A DNA stretch of 51,391 bases. Origin: an uncultured Sphingomonas sp. GTDB taxonomy: Bacteria > Pseudomonadota > Alphaproteobacteria > Sphingomonadales > Sphingomonadaceae. The stretch lies in the NCBI RefSeq assembly GCF_913778135.1, contig NZ_CAJYVU010000017.1, positions 1-51,391 of the forward strand. Direction: 5' to 3'. Shown here one piece after another: positions 7,654 through 16,433 of the stretch; the stretch's first letter is position 1, and each line of letters begins with the position of its first letter. The notes beneath the pieces were generated by a model that saw nothing but the letters and a program-made list of their open reading frames with translations, was not told the origin of the DNA and did no database searches. A program made the translations under genes and the position numbers.

Positions 7654-9188
7654 CCTCCGCCATCGTTCACACCTGGCGACTGCTCAGCTGGGGCCGCACA
7701 CTGGCGCGCCACGGCGCGCTGCGCGGGATCGAGCGTGACCCCAACACGCCCGCACGGTTGCGCCGCCTGCTCCGCCTCGCCCGGTTTGGTGCCCGTGTGC
7801 CCGAACAGCCGCGCTACGCCGACGCGTTCGAGGCGCTGGGGCCGGCGGCGATCAAGTTGGGGCAGACGCTCGCGACGCGCCCCGACATCGTCGGCGAGGA
7901 TGCCGCAACCGGCCTGCTGCGGTTGCAGGATGCGGTGCCGCCGATCCCCTTCTCGGTAGTGTGTACGCAGCTGAAGGCGAGCTTCGGCAGACCACTGGAC
8001 GAGCTGTTCGCCGAGATCGAAGAGGTCCCAGTCGGCGCCGCGTCGATCGCGCAGGTGCATCGCGCAACCACGACCGACGGGCGGCGCGTCGCGGTCAAGG
8101 TGCTGCGCCCCAACGTCGAGGAAGATTTCGCGCGCGCGATCGACACCTACGAATGGGCGGCGGCGCAGATCGAGCCGATGGGCGGCGAGCTCGCGCGGCT
8201 GCAACCGCGGCTCGTCATCGAGACGTTCAAGCGCTGGACCGCGCGCGAGCTTGATCTCAGGCGCGAGGCGGCGTCGTCGTCCGAGCTCGCCGAGAACATG
8301 TCGGCCGAACCCGGCTTCCTCGTTCCCGCAATCGACTGGCAGCGCACGACGGGGAAGGTACTGACCAGCGAGTGGATCGACGGCATCAAGCTGTCGAACC
8401 GCGCGGCGCTGATCGCGGCGGGATACGACCTGCGCGAACTGGCGCGCGTGCTGATCCACGCCTTTCTTCGGCAGGCGATCGCCGATGGCTTCTTCCATGC
8501 CGACATGCACCAGGGCAATCTGTTCGCGGTGCCGGGCAATCGCGTCGTCGCGATCGATTTCGGCATCATGGGGCGGATAGACCGGCGCGCGCGCGTCTGG
8601 CTGGCGGAGATCCTCTACGGGCTGATTACCGGCAATTACCGGCGCGTCGCCGAGATCCATTTCGAGGCAGGCTACGTGCCCGCGCACCACGATGTCGGTG
8701 AATTCGCAACCGCGTTGCGCGCGGTCGGCGAGCCGATGCGTGGGCTGCCGGTCAAAGAGATGTCGATCGGCATGATGCTCGACTCGCTCTTCTCAATCAC
8801 GCGCGACTTCGACATGATCACGCAGCCGCACCTGCTGCTGCTGCAAAAGACGATGGTGATGGTCGAGGGTGTCGCGACCAGCCTCGACCCCGACATCAAC
8901 CTGTGGGAAACGGCAGGTCCCTTCGTCGAAAATTGGATCCGCAACGAACTGGGTCCAGAGGCCGCGATCGCCGACCGCATCGTCGCCGATGTACGCACGC
9001 TGGCGCGACTTCCCGAGCTCGTCCGCCGGATCGAGGCGCGCTACCCGGCCCCAGGCGGCGCGCCGCCTGCCCCGCCGCTGCGCCAGATCGAGGTGGTGCG
9101 GATCGGCGCGGGCTGGCGCTACGTCGTGGTTGCCGTGGCAAGCGCGGCAGTCGCGGTCGGCGCGATGCTCATCGGCACGGCGTGGTAG
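7650..9188 (+). CDS. ubiB: UbiB family ubiquinone-biosynthesis kinase-like protein
   Basis: 512 residues, TTG start inside the ubiE stop (TTGA). UbiB/ABC1/ADCK proteins are atypical membrane-associated kinase-like ATPases needed for ubiquinone synthesis. The KxGQ motif AAIKLGQTLATRPDIVG lies at about residues 66-80, the ATP-binding VAVKVLRP follows, then HADMHQGNLFAV and AIDFGIMGRI, the catalytic-loop and metal-binding equivalents. A hydrophobic C-terminal helix (VVVAVASAAVAVGAMLIG) anchors it. The TTG start is supported by the N-terminal WRLLSWGRTLARHGALRG, which matches the family. Confidence 0.95.
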   Translation: MTSAIVHTWRLLSWGRTLARHGALRGIERDPNTPARLRRLLRLARFGARVPEQPRYADAFEALGPAAIKLGQTLATRPDIVGEDAATGLLRLQDAVPPIPFSVVCTQLKASFGRPLDELFAEIEEVPVGAASIAQVHRATTTDGRRVAVKVLRPNVEEDFARAIDTYEWAAAQIEPMGGELARLQPRLVIETFKRWTARELDLRREAASSSELAENMSAEPGFLVPAIDWQRTTGKVLTSEWIDGIKLSNRAALIAAGYDLRELARVLIHAFLRQAIADGFFHADMHQGNLFAVPGNRVVAIDFGIMGRIDRRARVWLAEILYGLITGNYRRVAEIHFEAGYVPAHHDVGEFATALRAVGEPMRGLPVKEMSIGMMLDSLFSITRDFDMITQPHLLLLQKTMVMVEGVATSLDPDINLWETAGPFVENWIRNELGPEAAIADRIVADVRTLARLPELVRRIEARYPAPGGAPPAPPLRQIEVVRIGAGWRYVVVAVASAAVAVGAMLIGTAW

Positions 9189-9226
9189 CGACTGACCATC
9201 GCCGCGGCTCGCTGCCAGTGAGCCGC

Positions 9227-10216
9227 ATGGCCGAGCTGCGCCGCACGACCGCGCGGATCGCGCTGGCCGCGGTCGCCTTCCTGATCGTCGGAGCCGCGCT
9301 GCTGGCCGGACCTGCGCTCACGCTCGGTGATCAAGACCATGTCGCGATGGTGTCGGCGATGCGCGACGGGAGCGGCTTCTACGGACTGATCGCCGGGATC
9401 GTGCCTGCTGGCGCGTTTGCGGGACGGCTGGTGCCGCTGCCGACTCTGGCGGTCGTCGAGAGCAGCGTCGGCGTGCTCACGCTGACGATCCTGCTCTGCG
9501 CGGTGCTCGCGTCGCTTCTGCTGGTCGGGTGGAACCGACTCGGCGAGCTCTTCACGCATCTGCCTGCACGTCTGACCGCCGGATTGCTGTTACTTGGTGG
9601 GAGCAGCGTGGGAGCGCTTCTGACCATCGTCGAGCCGCACGCAGGCTGGACCGCGCTTCTGGTTGCCTGGTCGCTGCTGCTACGGCGTCGCGACCGCTGG
9701 GTAGAGGCGGTAGCGCTCGGTGCCGCGGCGACGACGATCGATCCTGCCGCGCTGCCATTCGTCATGGTCATGGCAGCGGCCGCGATGCACGAGGGTGAAG
9801 CTAGCGAGGCGGGCGGTTGGCTGCTCGCGGCGGTGCTCGGCTTGGCGACGTGGATCGCGCACCGCGCCGCGTTGTCGAACCTGGCCATAGCGAGCGTCGG
9901 TATCGGCGCACCGTCACCCCCGATCGACCTCGCGGCCGCAGCGTTCCTGCCCGGCATGCCGGCGTGGCTGAGCGCGGCAAGCTGGATGTTGGCTGTGCTC
10001 GGTTGGTTTTCGGTGCGAGACCCACTCGCTACACGTGTCGCAGTCACGACTGCAATTGGGGTACTGCTAGCACTTCTGCCAGGCATGCAATCGGCAGCTA
10101 CCCTCACCATCGTGCTGCTTCCCCTCGGGCTGATGTTTGCGGTAGATGCGATCGCGTCGCTGATCCGTCAGGCATCGAGCCGGCGCCGCATTACGGTGAC
10201 GCGCGTGGCGCGTTGA
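9227..10216 (+). CDS. Polytopic membrane protein of unknown function
   Basis: 329 residues from the ATG at 9227; GTG codons at 9182 (overlapping ubiB by seven bases) and 9218 are alternative starts. The protein starts with a hydrophobic helix, then a luminal-like segment (LGDQDHVAMVSAMRDGSGFY), and continues with about seven further hydrophobic stretches separated by short Arg-rich loops. The DHVAMVSAMRDG part resembles the first outside loop of polytopic sugar-transferase-like membrane proteins, but no catalytic motif can be named. It lies between ubiB and coaBC, probably in the same operon. Function not recognised. Confidence 0.8.
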   Translation: MAELRRTTARIALAAVAFLIVGAALLAGPALTLGDQDHVAMVSAMRDGSGFYGLIAGIVPAGAFAGRLVPLPTLAVVESSVGVLTLTILLCAVLASLLLVGWNRLGELFTHLPARLTAGLLLLGGSSVGALLTIVEPHAGWTALLVAWSLLLRRRDRWVEAVALGAAATTIDPAALPFVMVMAAAAMHEGEASEAGGWLLAAVLGLATWIAHRAALSNLAIASVGIGAPSPPIDLAAAAFLPGMPAWLSAASWMLAVLGWFSVRDPLATRVAVTTAIGVLLALLPGMQSAATLTIVLLPLGLMFAVDAIASLIRQASSRRRITVTRVAR

Positions 10217-10240
10217 GCACGAGCGAGGTAGGTTAGGCAC

Positions 10241-11419
10241 GTGAGCCGGATATTGCTGATCGTCGGTGGCGGCATCGCGGCCTACAAGGCGTGCGAGATC
10301 GTGCGCGGCCTGCGCAAGCGCGGCCATTCGGTTCGCTGTGTGATGACAGACGCGGCCGGACATTTCGTCACGCCGATGACGCTGGCCGCTCTCTCCGAGG
10401 ACAAGGTCTACACAACCCTGTGGGACCTAAAGGATGAGACGGAGATGGGCCATATCCAGCTCAGCCGCGAGGCAGACCTGGTCGTGGTCGCGCCCGCCTC
10501 TGCCGATCTGCTCGCGCGTATGGCGGGCGGGATCGCCAACGATCTGGCGACGACGCTGCTGCTCGCCACCGACAAGCCCGTGCTCGCCGCGCCGACGATG
10601 AACGTGCGCATGTGGCACCATGCCGCCACGCAGCGCAACGTCGCGCAGCTCCGCGCCGACGGTATTGACGTCATGGAACCCGATGAGGGTGCGATGGCGT
10701 GCGGCGAATGGGGTGCGGGCCGCCTGCCCGAGCCGGAAGCCATTGTCGCAGCCATCGAGGCTGCGTTGGCCCCCTCATTTGACCGACCGCTCGCCGGCAA
10801 GCGCGTGATCGTCACTGCGGGGCCGACGCACGAGCCGATCGATCCGGTCCGCTACATTGCCAATCGATCCTCGGGAAAACAGGGTTTTGCAATTGCCGGA
10901 GCCTTGGCGGCGCTCGGCGCCGGCGTGCGACTGGTCGCCGGACCGGTAACGCTCCCGACGCCAGCGGGCGTGACGCGCATCGACGTGGAAACGGCGCGCG
11001 AGATGGCGCTCGCGGTCGATCACGCGCTTCCCGCCGATGCCGCCGTGATGGTCGCCGCTGTCGCCGACTGGCGCGTCGACGCCGCTGCGGGACAGAAAAT
11101 CAAGAAAGGCGAGGCACAGCCGGCACTGACGCTGGTGGAGAACCCCGACATTCTTGCCGCGCTCGGGCAAAGCGATCGTCGTCCCGGATTACTGATCGGC
11201 TTTGCGGCCGAAACCGAGCGCGTGGTCGAGCATGCCACCGCCAAGCGTCTGCGCAAGAATGCCGACTGGATCGTCGCCAACGACGTGTCTGGCGATGTCA
11301 TGGGTGGTGACGCCAACACCGTTCATCTGGTGACTGCGGACGGTGTGGAGAGCTGGACCAGACTGCCGAAGCGCGATGTGGCGCAACGGCTCGCACGAAG
11401 GATTGCCGATGCCCTCTGA
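10241..11419 (+). CDS. coaBC: Bifunctional phosphopantothenoylcysteine decarboxylase / phosphopantothenate-cysteine ligase
   Basis: 392 residues, GTG start. It performs the second and third steps of CoA synthesis from pantothenate. The N-terminal flavoprotein (CoaC) half shows the catalytic His in [19 protein letters not shown] and the PxMN-type motif as PTMNVRMW; the substrate-clamp Cys is in [12 protein letters not shown]. The C-terminal (CoaB) half begins near residue 185 with [20 protein letters not shown], then NRSSGKQG and the Lys loop KIKKGE. Its last codons overlap the dut start by 11 bases. Confidence 0.96.
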   Translation: MSRILLIVGGGIAAYKACEIVRGLRKRGHSVRCVMTDAAGHFVTPMTLAALSEDKVYTTLWDLKDETEMGHIQLSREADLVVVAPASADLLARMAGGIANDLATTLLLATDKPVLAAPTMNVRMWHHAATQRNVAQLRADGIDVMEPDEGAMACGEWGAGRLPEPEAIVAAIEAALAPSFDRPLAGKRVIVTAGPTHEPIDPVRYIANRSSGKQGFAIAGALAALGAGVRLVAGPVTLPTPAGVTRIDVETAREMALAVDHALPADAAVMVAAVADWRVDAAAGQKIKKGEAQPALTLVENPDILAALGQSDRRPGLLIGFAAETERVVEHATAKRLRKNADWIVANDVSGDVMGGDANTVHLVTADGVESWTRLPKRDVAQRLARRIADAL

Positions 11420-11858
11420 GCCGATCCGCATCGCGGTGCAGCGCCTGCCAAACGGTGATGATCTGCCTTTACCCGCCTACGCGACGAATGGGGCGGCCGG
11501 CATGGATGTTGTCGCGGCGGAGGACATCGTGCTCGAACCGGGAACACGGGCCGCGGTCGCGACGGGTTTTGCACTCGCGATCCCAACGGGTTATGAGGTC
11601 CAGGTGCGTCCACGCTCCGGCCTTGCCCTGAAACACGGCGTCACGTGCCTGAACACGCCCGGCACGATCGACAGCGATTATCGCGGAGAGGTGAAGGTGA
11701 TTCTCGCCAACCTCGGTCAGGAGTCGTTTGCCGTGCGCCGCGGGGACCGGATCGCGCAACTCGTGCCCGCCCCCGTTCTGCGCGCCGAGCTGGCCTTGGC
11801 AGAGACACTCGACGATACTGCGCGCGGCGCCGGCGGGTTTGGCTCGACCGGGCGCTGA
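11409..11858 (+). CDS. dut: Deoxyuridine 5'-triphosphate nucleotidohydrolase
   Basis: 149 residues. A trimeric dUTPase that hydrolyses dUTP to dUMP and keeps uracil out of DNA. All five motifs are visible: [16 protein letters not shown], the catalytic-Asp loop [22 protein letters not shown], and the C-terminal P-loop-like [10 protein letters not shown]. The ATG at 11409 lies inside the end of coaBC, and its stop overlaps the next start by one base (TGATG), suggesting tight coupling. Confidence 0.97.
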   Translation: MPSEPIRIAVQRLPNGDDLPLPAYATNGAAGMDVVAAEDIVLEPGTRAAVATGFALAIPTGYEVQVRPRSGLALKHGVTCLNTPGTIDSDYRGEVKVILANLGQESFAVRRGDRIAQLVPAPVLRAELALAETLDDTARGAGGFGSTGR

Positions 11859-12217
11859 TGCTGTTCGCGCTCTTCCTACAGGTCGCCGCGACGATCAACA
11901 GCCCGCCGGCTGACTGGAGGACGCTGCCGCCCTTGCGTGCGCCGACCGCCGAGGCGGCGGAACTCGTATCCGACTACGTGCGCGACGAAGTTCGCGCGGG
12001 ACGCTGCGCAGCGCCGCAGCCAGGCACGCTGTCGATTGATCTGGCGGTTTATGTCGCCGAGTCGGGGCGTGTGCGTCGCATCGTCCCACGCGCGATCAAT
12101 TGCCCCACCGTGGAGCAATATGCCTCCGGCGTCGCGTTGCGCAGCCTTCGCGGCCAGATCGAGCCGCCCGAGATGGTCGGCTGGCACCGGATGACGATCG
12201 CCTTCACATGGCGGTGA
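11858..12217 (+). CDS. Small exported protein, TonB-C-terminal-like
   Basis: 119 residues. A short hydrophobic start [13 protein letters not shown] looks like a signal peptide. The rest (about residues 35-119) reads like a TonB-type C-terminal fold: a strand with SIDLAVYVAESGRVRRI, a Cys-containing turn, a helix with YASGVALRSL, and a final strand MTIAFTW. No TonB transmembrane-proline region is present, so it is not a full energy transducer. It begins on the last base of dut and ends inside the moeB start. The fold assignment is tentative. Confidence 0.75.
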   Translation: MLFALFLQVAATINSPPADWRTLPPLRAPTAEAAELVSDYVRDEVRAGRCAAPQPGTLSIDLAVYVAESGRVRRIVPRAINCPTVEQYASGVALRSLRGQIEPPEMVGWHRMTIAFTWR

Positions 12218-12984
12218 CGCTCTCCACGGACGAAGTCGCCCGCTACGCGCGCCATGTCGTCCTTCCCGAAGTCGGTGGCCCCGGTCAGCTTCGGCTGAAG
12301 CGCGCGCACGTTGCCGTGGTCGGCGCGGGGGGCATCGGTTCGCCTGCACTGCAATATCTCGCCGGGGCTGGCTTCGGCCGCATCACCGTCATCGACGACG
12401 ACCGGATCGATACGTCGAACCTTCATCGCCAGACCCTGTTCTCGGGCGACGAGCGCGGTCAGGCCAAGGCTGCGCGCGCGGTAGAGGCGATCGGGCGGAT
12501 CAATCCTCACGTCGAGGCGCATGCTGCGGTCGAGCGGATCGATGCTAGCAACGCCGACGGGCTGCTCGACGGTGCCGATGTCGTGATCGACGGGAGCGAT
12601 AACTTCGCGACCAGGCTCGCCGTGGCGGATGCGGCGCTGGCGCGGCGTGTTCCGCTCGTCTCCGCTGCGGTCAGCCGGTTCGAGGGTCAGGTCGCAGTGT
12701 TCCGCGGCTGGGAGGCAAACAAGCCGTGCTATCGCTGCTTCGTTGGCGACGATCCGGCGCGGGAGGGGCTGACCTGTGCCGAAGAAGGCGTGCTCGGTCC
12801 CGTGACCGGCATACTCGGCAGCATGGCCGCGCTGGAGGCGATTCGAGCGGTCGCACCATTCGGTGACGATAGCGCGGGCACGTTGCTGTTGGTCGATCTG
12901 CTCGCGCTACGCTTTCGAACCCTTCGCCTGCCTAAGGACCCTGGATGCCGTGCGTGTGGCGGCGCGGGCGTGCGCGCCGCCTGA
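12208..12984 (+). CDS. moeB: ThiF/MoeB-family adenylyltransferase
   Basis: 258 residues. E1-like enzyme that adenylates the C-terminus of a small sulfur-carrier protein (MoaD or ThiS), for molybdopterin or thiamine synthesis. The nucleotide-binding HVAVVGAGGIGSPALQYLAGAG is at about residues 32-53, then DDRIDTSNLHRQTLF and the NF-R-type adenylation region DGSDNFATR. Two zinc CxxC pairs occur: CYRC and CRAC. There is no C-terminal rhodanese domain. The choice between MoeB and ThiF is not settled; the length and the absence of thi genes favour MoeB. Starts inside the preceding gene and converges on galU with a 4-base gap. Confidence 0.88.
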   Translation: MAVTLSTDEVARYARHVVLPEVGGPGQLRLKRAHVAVVGAGGIGSPALQYLAGAGFGRITVIDDDRIDTSNLHRQTLFSGDERGQAKAARAVEAIGRINPHVEAHAAVERIDASNADGLLDGADVVIDGSDNFATRLAVADAALARRVPLVSAAVSRFEGQVAVFRGWEANKPCYRCFVGDDPAREGLTCAEEGVLGPVTGILGSMAALEAIRAVAPFGDDSAGTLLLVDLLALRFRTLRLPKDPGCRACGGAGVRAA

Positions 12985-12988
12985 CGCA

Positions 12989-13858
12989 TCAGCCGAGCAA
13001 CTCACTCGCGAATTTGCGCACTGCCGGCCCGATATCCTCACGCGCGAGCGCCAGCGCGAGATTGGCCTGGATGAAACCTTCCTTGCCGCCACAGTCGTAG
13101 CGCTCGCCGTCGAAGGTGAAGCCGTGGAACGGTTGCCGGCCGATCAGCTGCGCCATTGCATCGGTCAGCTGGATCTCGCCGCCCGCACCTGTCTCTTTTG
13201 CATCAAGGATGCGCATGACCTCGGGCTGCAAAATATAGCGGCCGGGGATCATCAGGTTCGAGGGCGAGGTGCCTTCAGCGGGCTTCTCGACCAGTGCGGT
13301 GACTTCGGTCAGCCGACCGTCGACCTTGCCCGGCGATATGATGCCGTACTTGCTCGTTTCCTCGTCGGTGACCTCGAGCGCGCCGATAACGTTCCCACCG
13401 ACCTGATTGTACGCATTGACCATCTGCGCCGTGAAGTTGGGGCTGCCGACCATCAACTCGTCAGGCAGCAGCACCGCAAAGGGTTCGTCGCCGACGATCT
13501 CGCGCGCGCACCACACGGCGTGGCCGAGACCCAGCGGCTCCTGCTGGCGCACGTAGACGGGTGAGCCGGGCTGCTGGCGTATGCTCTCGATTGACGACAG
13601 GCTCTTGCCACGCTCGCGCATCGTCGTCTCGAGCTCGTAGGAGATGTCGAAGTGATCCTCGAGAGCGGCCTTGCCGCGACCGGTGACGAAGATGATCTGC
13701 TCGATCCCCGCCTCCAGCGCTTCCTCGACCGCATACTGGATCAGCGGCTTGTCGACGACCGTTAGCATCTCCTTCGGCATCGCCTTGGTCGCCGGCAGGA
13801 AGCGCGTTCCCAGCCCCGCCACTGGGAACACCGCCTTGCGGACCCTCTTGATCGTCAT
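12989..13858 (-). CDS. galU: UTP-glucose-1-phosphate uridylyltransferase
   Basis: 289 residues. It makes UDP-glucose from UTP and glucose-1-phosphate, feeding exopolysaccharide and envelope glycan synthesis. The nucleotidyltransferase signature KAVFPVAGLGTRFLPATKAMPKEML is at the N-terminus (residues 8-32), with LPDELMVG, VEKP and the C-terminal GFTFDGERYDCGGK. The ATG at 13858 has GGGGA five bases upstream; the 24-codon upstream extension in the same frame has no family match. Confidence 0.96.
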   Translation of the reverse strand: MTIKRVRKAVFPVAGLGTRFLPATKAMPKEMLTVVDKPLIQYAVEEALEAGIEQIIFVTGRGKAALEDHFDISYELETTMRERGKSLSSIESIRQQPGSPVYVRQQEPLGLGHAVWCAREIVGDEPFAVLLPDELMVGSPNFTAQMVNAYNQVGGNVIGALEVTDEETSKYGIISPGKVDGRLTEVTALVEKPAEGTSPSNLMIPGRYILQPEVMRILDAKETGAGGEIQLTDAMAQLIGRQPFHGFTFDGERYDCGGKEGFIQANLALALAREDIGPAVRKFASELLG

Positions 13859-14001
13859 GCGTATCCCCGTTTCGATGTATTGCCGTGGCGCTCTAACGGT
13901 CGTCGCGAGACCGGGCAAACGCCATATCATCCAACGCGATACGTCCTGATCGCCGGGCTTGCCGGCTGCGATGACTCCCGTTAACCGGCTGACCTTCGTC
14001 T

Positions 14002-14766
14002 ATGCTGCGTAAATTCTTTCGCGGCGGCCGTGCGTCCGCTGCTCCGCCCCCGATGATTCCCGCAGGCCAACGCGTGTACGCGATCGGCGACGTGCACGGC
14101 TGCGTGGTCCAGCTGCGGCAATTGCTGACGATGATCGCCGCCGACGATGCCGGGCGCGGCAACGCCGAGACGACGATCATCCTCCTCGGTGATCTGGTCG
14201 ATCGCGGTCCGGGATCGGCCGAGGTCATCGATGAGCTGATCGCGTTGCGTGAGCGTGCGCCTGCCACGCGCTTCATCGCCGGAAACCATGAAGAGGTCTT
14301 TCTTCATGCACTGCAAGGCGACGAACAGGCCTTGCGCATGTTCTGTCGCATCGGCGGGCGCGAGACGATCATGAGCTACGGCCTGAGCGGTCCCGAGTAT
14401 GAGCGGCTCGATTATGTCGAGCTCGCCGGGGAGCTTCAGCGGATCGTACCGCCTGCACACACCGCCTTTCTCCAGTCGTTCGAGGATGTGATCGCGATCG
14501 GCGACTATGCGTTCGTGCACGCCGGCGTCCGACCCGGCGTCGCTTTGTCGGAGCAAAAGGTGTCCGACCTGCGCTGGATCCGCAGCACGTTTCTCGACCA
14601 TGCCGGCCGGCACGAGAAGATGATCGTGCACGGTCACACGATTGCACCCGAGGTGGAACGAAAAGCCGGGCGAATCGGGATAGATACGGGAGCTTATGCC
14701 GGCGGGCCGCTGACTGCGCTTGGGCTTGAGGGCGAGGATCACTGGATCCTGCAGGCGACCGCCTAG
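14002..14766 (+). CDS. Serine/threonine-type metallophosphoesterase
   Basis: 254 residues. The PPP-family metal motifs are all present: GDVHG (about residue 30), GDLVDRGP, GNHE, and the later HAG and HGHT. This is a bacterial relative of PrpA/PrpB and diadenosine-tetraphosphatases; the exact substrate cannot be read from sequence. It is divergent from galU and followed by a hairpin. It may be a protein phosphatase; a role in Ap4A breakdown is possible. Confidence 0.9.
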   Translation: MLRKFFRGGRASAAPPPMIPAGQRVYAIGDVHGCVVQLRQLLTMIAADDAGRGNAETTIILLGDLVDRGPGSAEVIDELIALRERAPATRFIAGNHEEVFLHALQGDEQALRMFCRIGGRETIMSYGLSGPEYERLDYVELAGELQRIVPPAHTAFLQSFEDVIAIGDYAFVHAGVRPGVALSEQKVSDLRWIRSTFLDHAGRHEKMIVHGHTIAPEVERKAGRIGIDTGAYAGGPLTALGLEGEDHWILQATA

Positions 14767-14801
14767 TCTGTTTTCACCATTGCCAGTTGCGAAACGTCAC
14801 A

Positions 14802-14825
14802 AGCCCTGTCGCAGGGGTTGATTTT
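14802..14825 (+). terminator. Possible terminator after the phosphatase gene
   Basis: A short hairpin CCCTG-TCG-CAGGG lies about 36 bases past the stop and is followed by a weak T-containing run (GTTGATTTT). It is a modest stem, so termination is uncertain. The TTGATT here could also belong to the promoter of the small gene that follows. Confidence 0.35.
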
Positions 14826-14872
14826 GCCGGATCGGCGCTATATCGGCCAGCGGGAAGCAAAGGGAGTTTCAC

Positions 14873-15112
14873 ATGCGTCTTGCTAAGTACATGCTCGCCG
14901 CCGCTGCGGCGTCGGTTTCGGTTGCTCCGGCGATGGCCGCTCCGGTAAACCCGGCGAGCAGCCTGTCGGTGTCGCGCGCCGCTGCGCCGTCGGCGAAGAA
15001 GAACGAGCTCGCTGGTGGCGGCGTAATCATCGCTATCATCGCGGCTGCTGCCGTTGTCGCAGGCATCGTGGTTGTCGCAACCGACGGCGATGACCGCCCC
15101 GACAGCAACTAA
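14873..15112 (+). CDS. Small exported protein with hydrophobic helix
   Basis: 79 residues. The N-terminus is a textbook signal peptide (MRLAKYMLAAAAASVSVAPAMAA, probable cleavage after AMA). After a short Ser/Ala linker with Lys-Lys there is a Gly/Ile/Ala/Val-rich helix (GGGVIIAIIAAAAVVAGIVVVA) and an acidic tail DGDDRPDSN. The ATG has GGGAG six bases upstream, and a strong terminator follows directly, so this is a free-standing single-gene unit, probably well expressed. Family and function not recognised. Confidence 0.85.
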   Translation: MRLAKYMLAAAAASVSVAPAMAAPVNPASSLSVSRAAAPSAKKNELAGGGVIIAIIAAAAVVAGIVVVATDGDDRPDSN

Positions 15113-15132
15113 GTTCAGCCAAAAGCTGAAAG

Positions 15133-15162
15133 AAATAGCGGCCTTCGGGCCGCTATTTTTTT
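15133..15162 (+). terminator. Intrinsic terminator of the 79-residue protein gene
   Basis: A perfect 11-pair stem (15133-15143 with 15148-15158) closed by a TTCG tetraloop and followed by an uninterrupted T run. It starts 20 bases after the stop codon. Confidence 0.95.
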
Positions 15163-15163
15163 G

Positions 15164-15506
15164 TCTGACGATCACCGATACTCGTCGCGGCGCGCTAGCT
15201 TCACCCAGCGCACGTTGGCTCTCGGTAAGTAGACGTTCGCGGACAGCGCTGCACCAACTATAACGGATGGCTTGCTGACCGGAACGCGCGCGGCGTCCAG
15301 TTGCGACTGTGGCAGAGGACTTGATCAGCGCGGAGGGCTGACCTGCACGCCGGCAGTACCCAGCCACGAAGGTACGACAGACGCTCGGATAAGAAGCGTT
15401 GACCTGTACGCGCCCGGCATCAAGCCGCCGCTTGGGCCGGTGCGGCGAATGCGTTGACATGCACGCGCGCGGCACCGAGGCTAAAAAGTAGTGGCCTGAC
15501 AGGCAC
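15164..15506. repeat. Non-coding stretch with four degenerate ~60-base-spaced repeats
   Basis: No convincing gene lies here. Four related units of about 24 bases start near 15274, 15337, 15398 and 15453, with consensus GTTGACCTGCACGCGCGCGG (plus a few more bases); units three and four agree at about 22 of 26 positions. Spacings are 63, 61 and 55 bases, so the units fall in different reading frames and are not protein repeats. The stretch lies between two converging terminators. Confidence 0.5.
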
Positions 15507-15540
15507 GAAAAAGGCGGGCTCGACCATGTCGAACCCGCCT
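15507..15540 (-). terminator. Intrinsic terminator of the FKBP isomerase gene
   Basis: On the minus strand a 13-position stem with one mismatch (GC-rich outer arm AGGCGGG/CCCGCCT) and a three-base loop leads into five T residues. It lies 27 bases past the stop codon of the gene. Confidence 0.9.
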
Positions 15541-15566
15541 CATACATTCGCATGATCGAAGCGTGA

Positions 15567-16121
15567 TCAGCGGCCCTGCGGCTCGCCTCCCGGAACGGTG
15601 CTGCCCGCTGCCGCGCCACCAGGCACGCCGCCCTGCTGCTGCATCATCATCTGCTGCATGGCGCGGATTTGTTGCTCCGACATGAAGTCGACCAGTTCGA
15701 CGTCAAACTGCAGCGTCGAATTCGCCGGGATCGGCCCCTTGTCCTCGGCACCGTAGGCTAACTCGGGCTTGATCCAGAAGCGGTACTTCGCGCCCTTGCT
15801 CATCAGCTTCAGCCCTTCGGTGAAGCCGGGGATCATGCGCGCGACCGGCAGTGCTGTCGGCTGATCGGCCTTGTCGAAGACAGTGCCGTTCATCAGCCGA
15901 CCTTCGTAGCGGACCAGCGCCACGTCAGCATCGGTCGGGTTCAGTCCGCTGCCTTGCCTCAGCACCTTGTAGCGAAGCCCCGAAGCTGTGGTCTGGATAC
16001 CGGTCGAGCCCGCCTGCGCGAGCGCCACTCCAGCAACCAGCGCGAAGACAAGCCCGAGCCACAGCCACAGCACATAGGCGCGCTTGACGGGAGCAATCGG
16101 CACGGCGGTGACGGTCGACAT
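15567..16121 (-). CDS. FKBP-type peptidyl-prolyl cis-trans isomerase, membrane-anchored
   Basis: 184 residues. A hydrophobic anchor or uncleaved signal occupies about residues 17-36. An FKBP domain follows (SGLRYKVLRQGSG, DADVALVRYEGRLMNGTVFDKA, MIPGFTEGLKLMSKGAKYRFWIKPELAYG, PANSTLQFDVELVDF), so the active-site pattern is complete. Proline isomerisation of exported proteins on the periplasmic side is the likely role. The C-terminal 30 residues are rich in Met and Gln and then Gly/Pro. Followed by its own terminator. Confidence 0.93.
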   Translation of the reverse strand: MSTVTAVPIAPVKRAYVLWLWLGLVFALVAGVALAQAGSTGIQTTASGLRYKVLRQGSGLNPTDADVALVRYEGRLMNGTVFDKADQPTALPVARMIPGFTEGLKLMSKGAKYRFWIKPELAYGAEDKGPIPANSTLQFDVELVDFMSEQQIRAMQQMMMQQQGGVPGGAAAGSTVPGGEPQGR

Positions 16122-16179
16122 GGATCAGAGCACCTGCATTTGGCGCGATCCTGACCGGACCGCCATCACCCATAAAGGT

Positions 16180-16206
16180 AAAAAGGCCGCACCCCCACGC
16201 CTTTGC
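16180..16206 (-). terminator. Possible terminator of rpsU
   Basis: On the minus strand AAAGGC and GCCTTTTT flank a loop of about 11 bases and end in five T residues. The stem is short, so confidence is limited. It lies about 20 bases beyond the rpsU stop. Confidence 0.4.
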
Positions 16207-16226
16207 GCGAGGCGCGCCCCTGACGA

Positions 16227-16433
16227 TTACCGTGCGCCGTCGCGCTCGGCGCGCTTGCGCTCCAGCTTGCGTGCGCGACGGACTGCGGCCGCACGCTCGC
16301 GCGCGCGCTTCTCCGACGGCTTTTCGTAGTGACGGCGCAGCTTCATCTCGCGGTACACACCCTCACGCTGCAGCTTCTTCTTGAGCGCGCGAAGGGCCTG
16401 GTCGACGTTGTTGTCGCGAACGATGATCTGCAT
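16227..16433 (-). CDS. rpsU: 30S ribosomal protein S21
   Basis: 68 residues, with the S21 start [20 protein letters not shown] and the basic body [14 protein letters not shown] ending in a run of Arg/Lys. S21 helps the 30S subunit pair with mRNA at initiation. The ATG at 16433 is chosen because upstream in-frame codons (to 16538) show no family match; a GGAG lies 12 bases before it. Neighbours are an FKBP gene and an amidase on the same strand. Confidence 0.97.
   Translation of the reverse strand: MQIIVRDNNVDQALRALKKKLQREGVYREMKLRRHYEKPSEKRARERAAAVRRARKLERKRAERDGAR

Noticed and set aside
15272-15457. 61-codon plus-strand gene over the repeat stretch
   Set aside because: The repeats fall in changing frames, and there is no ribosome-binding site or protein similarity.
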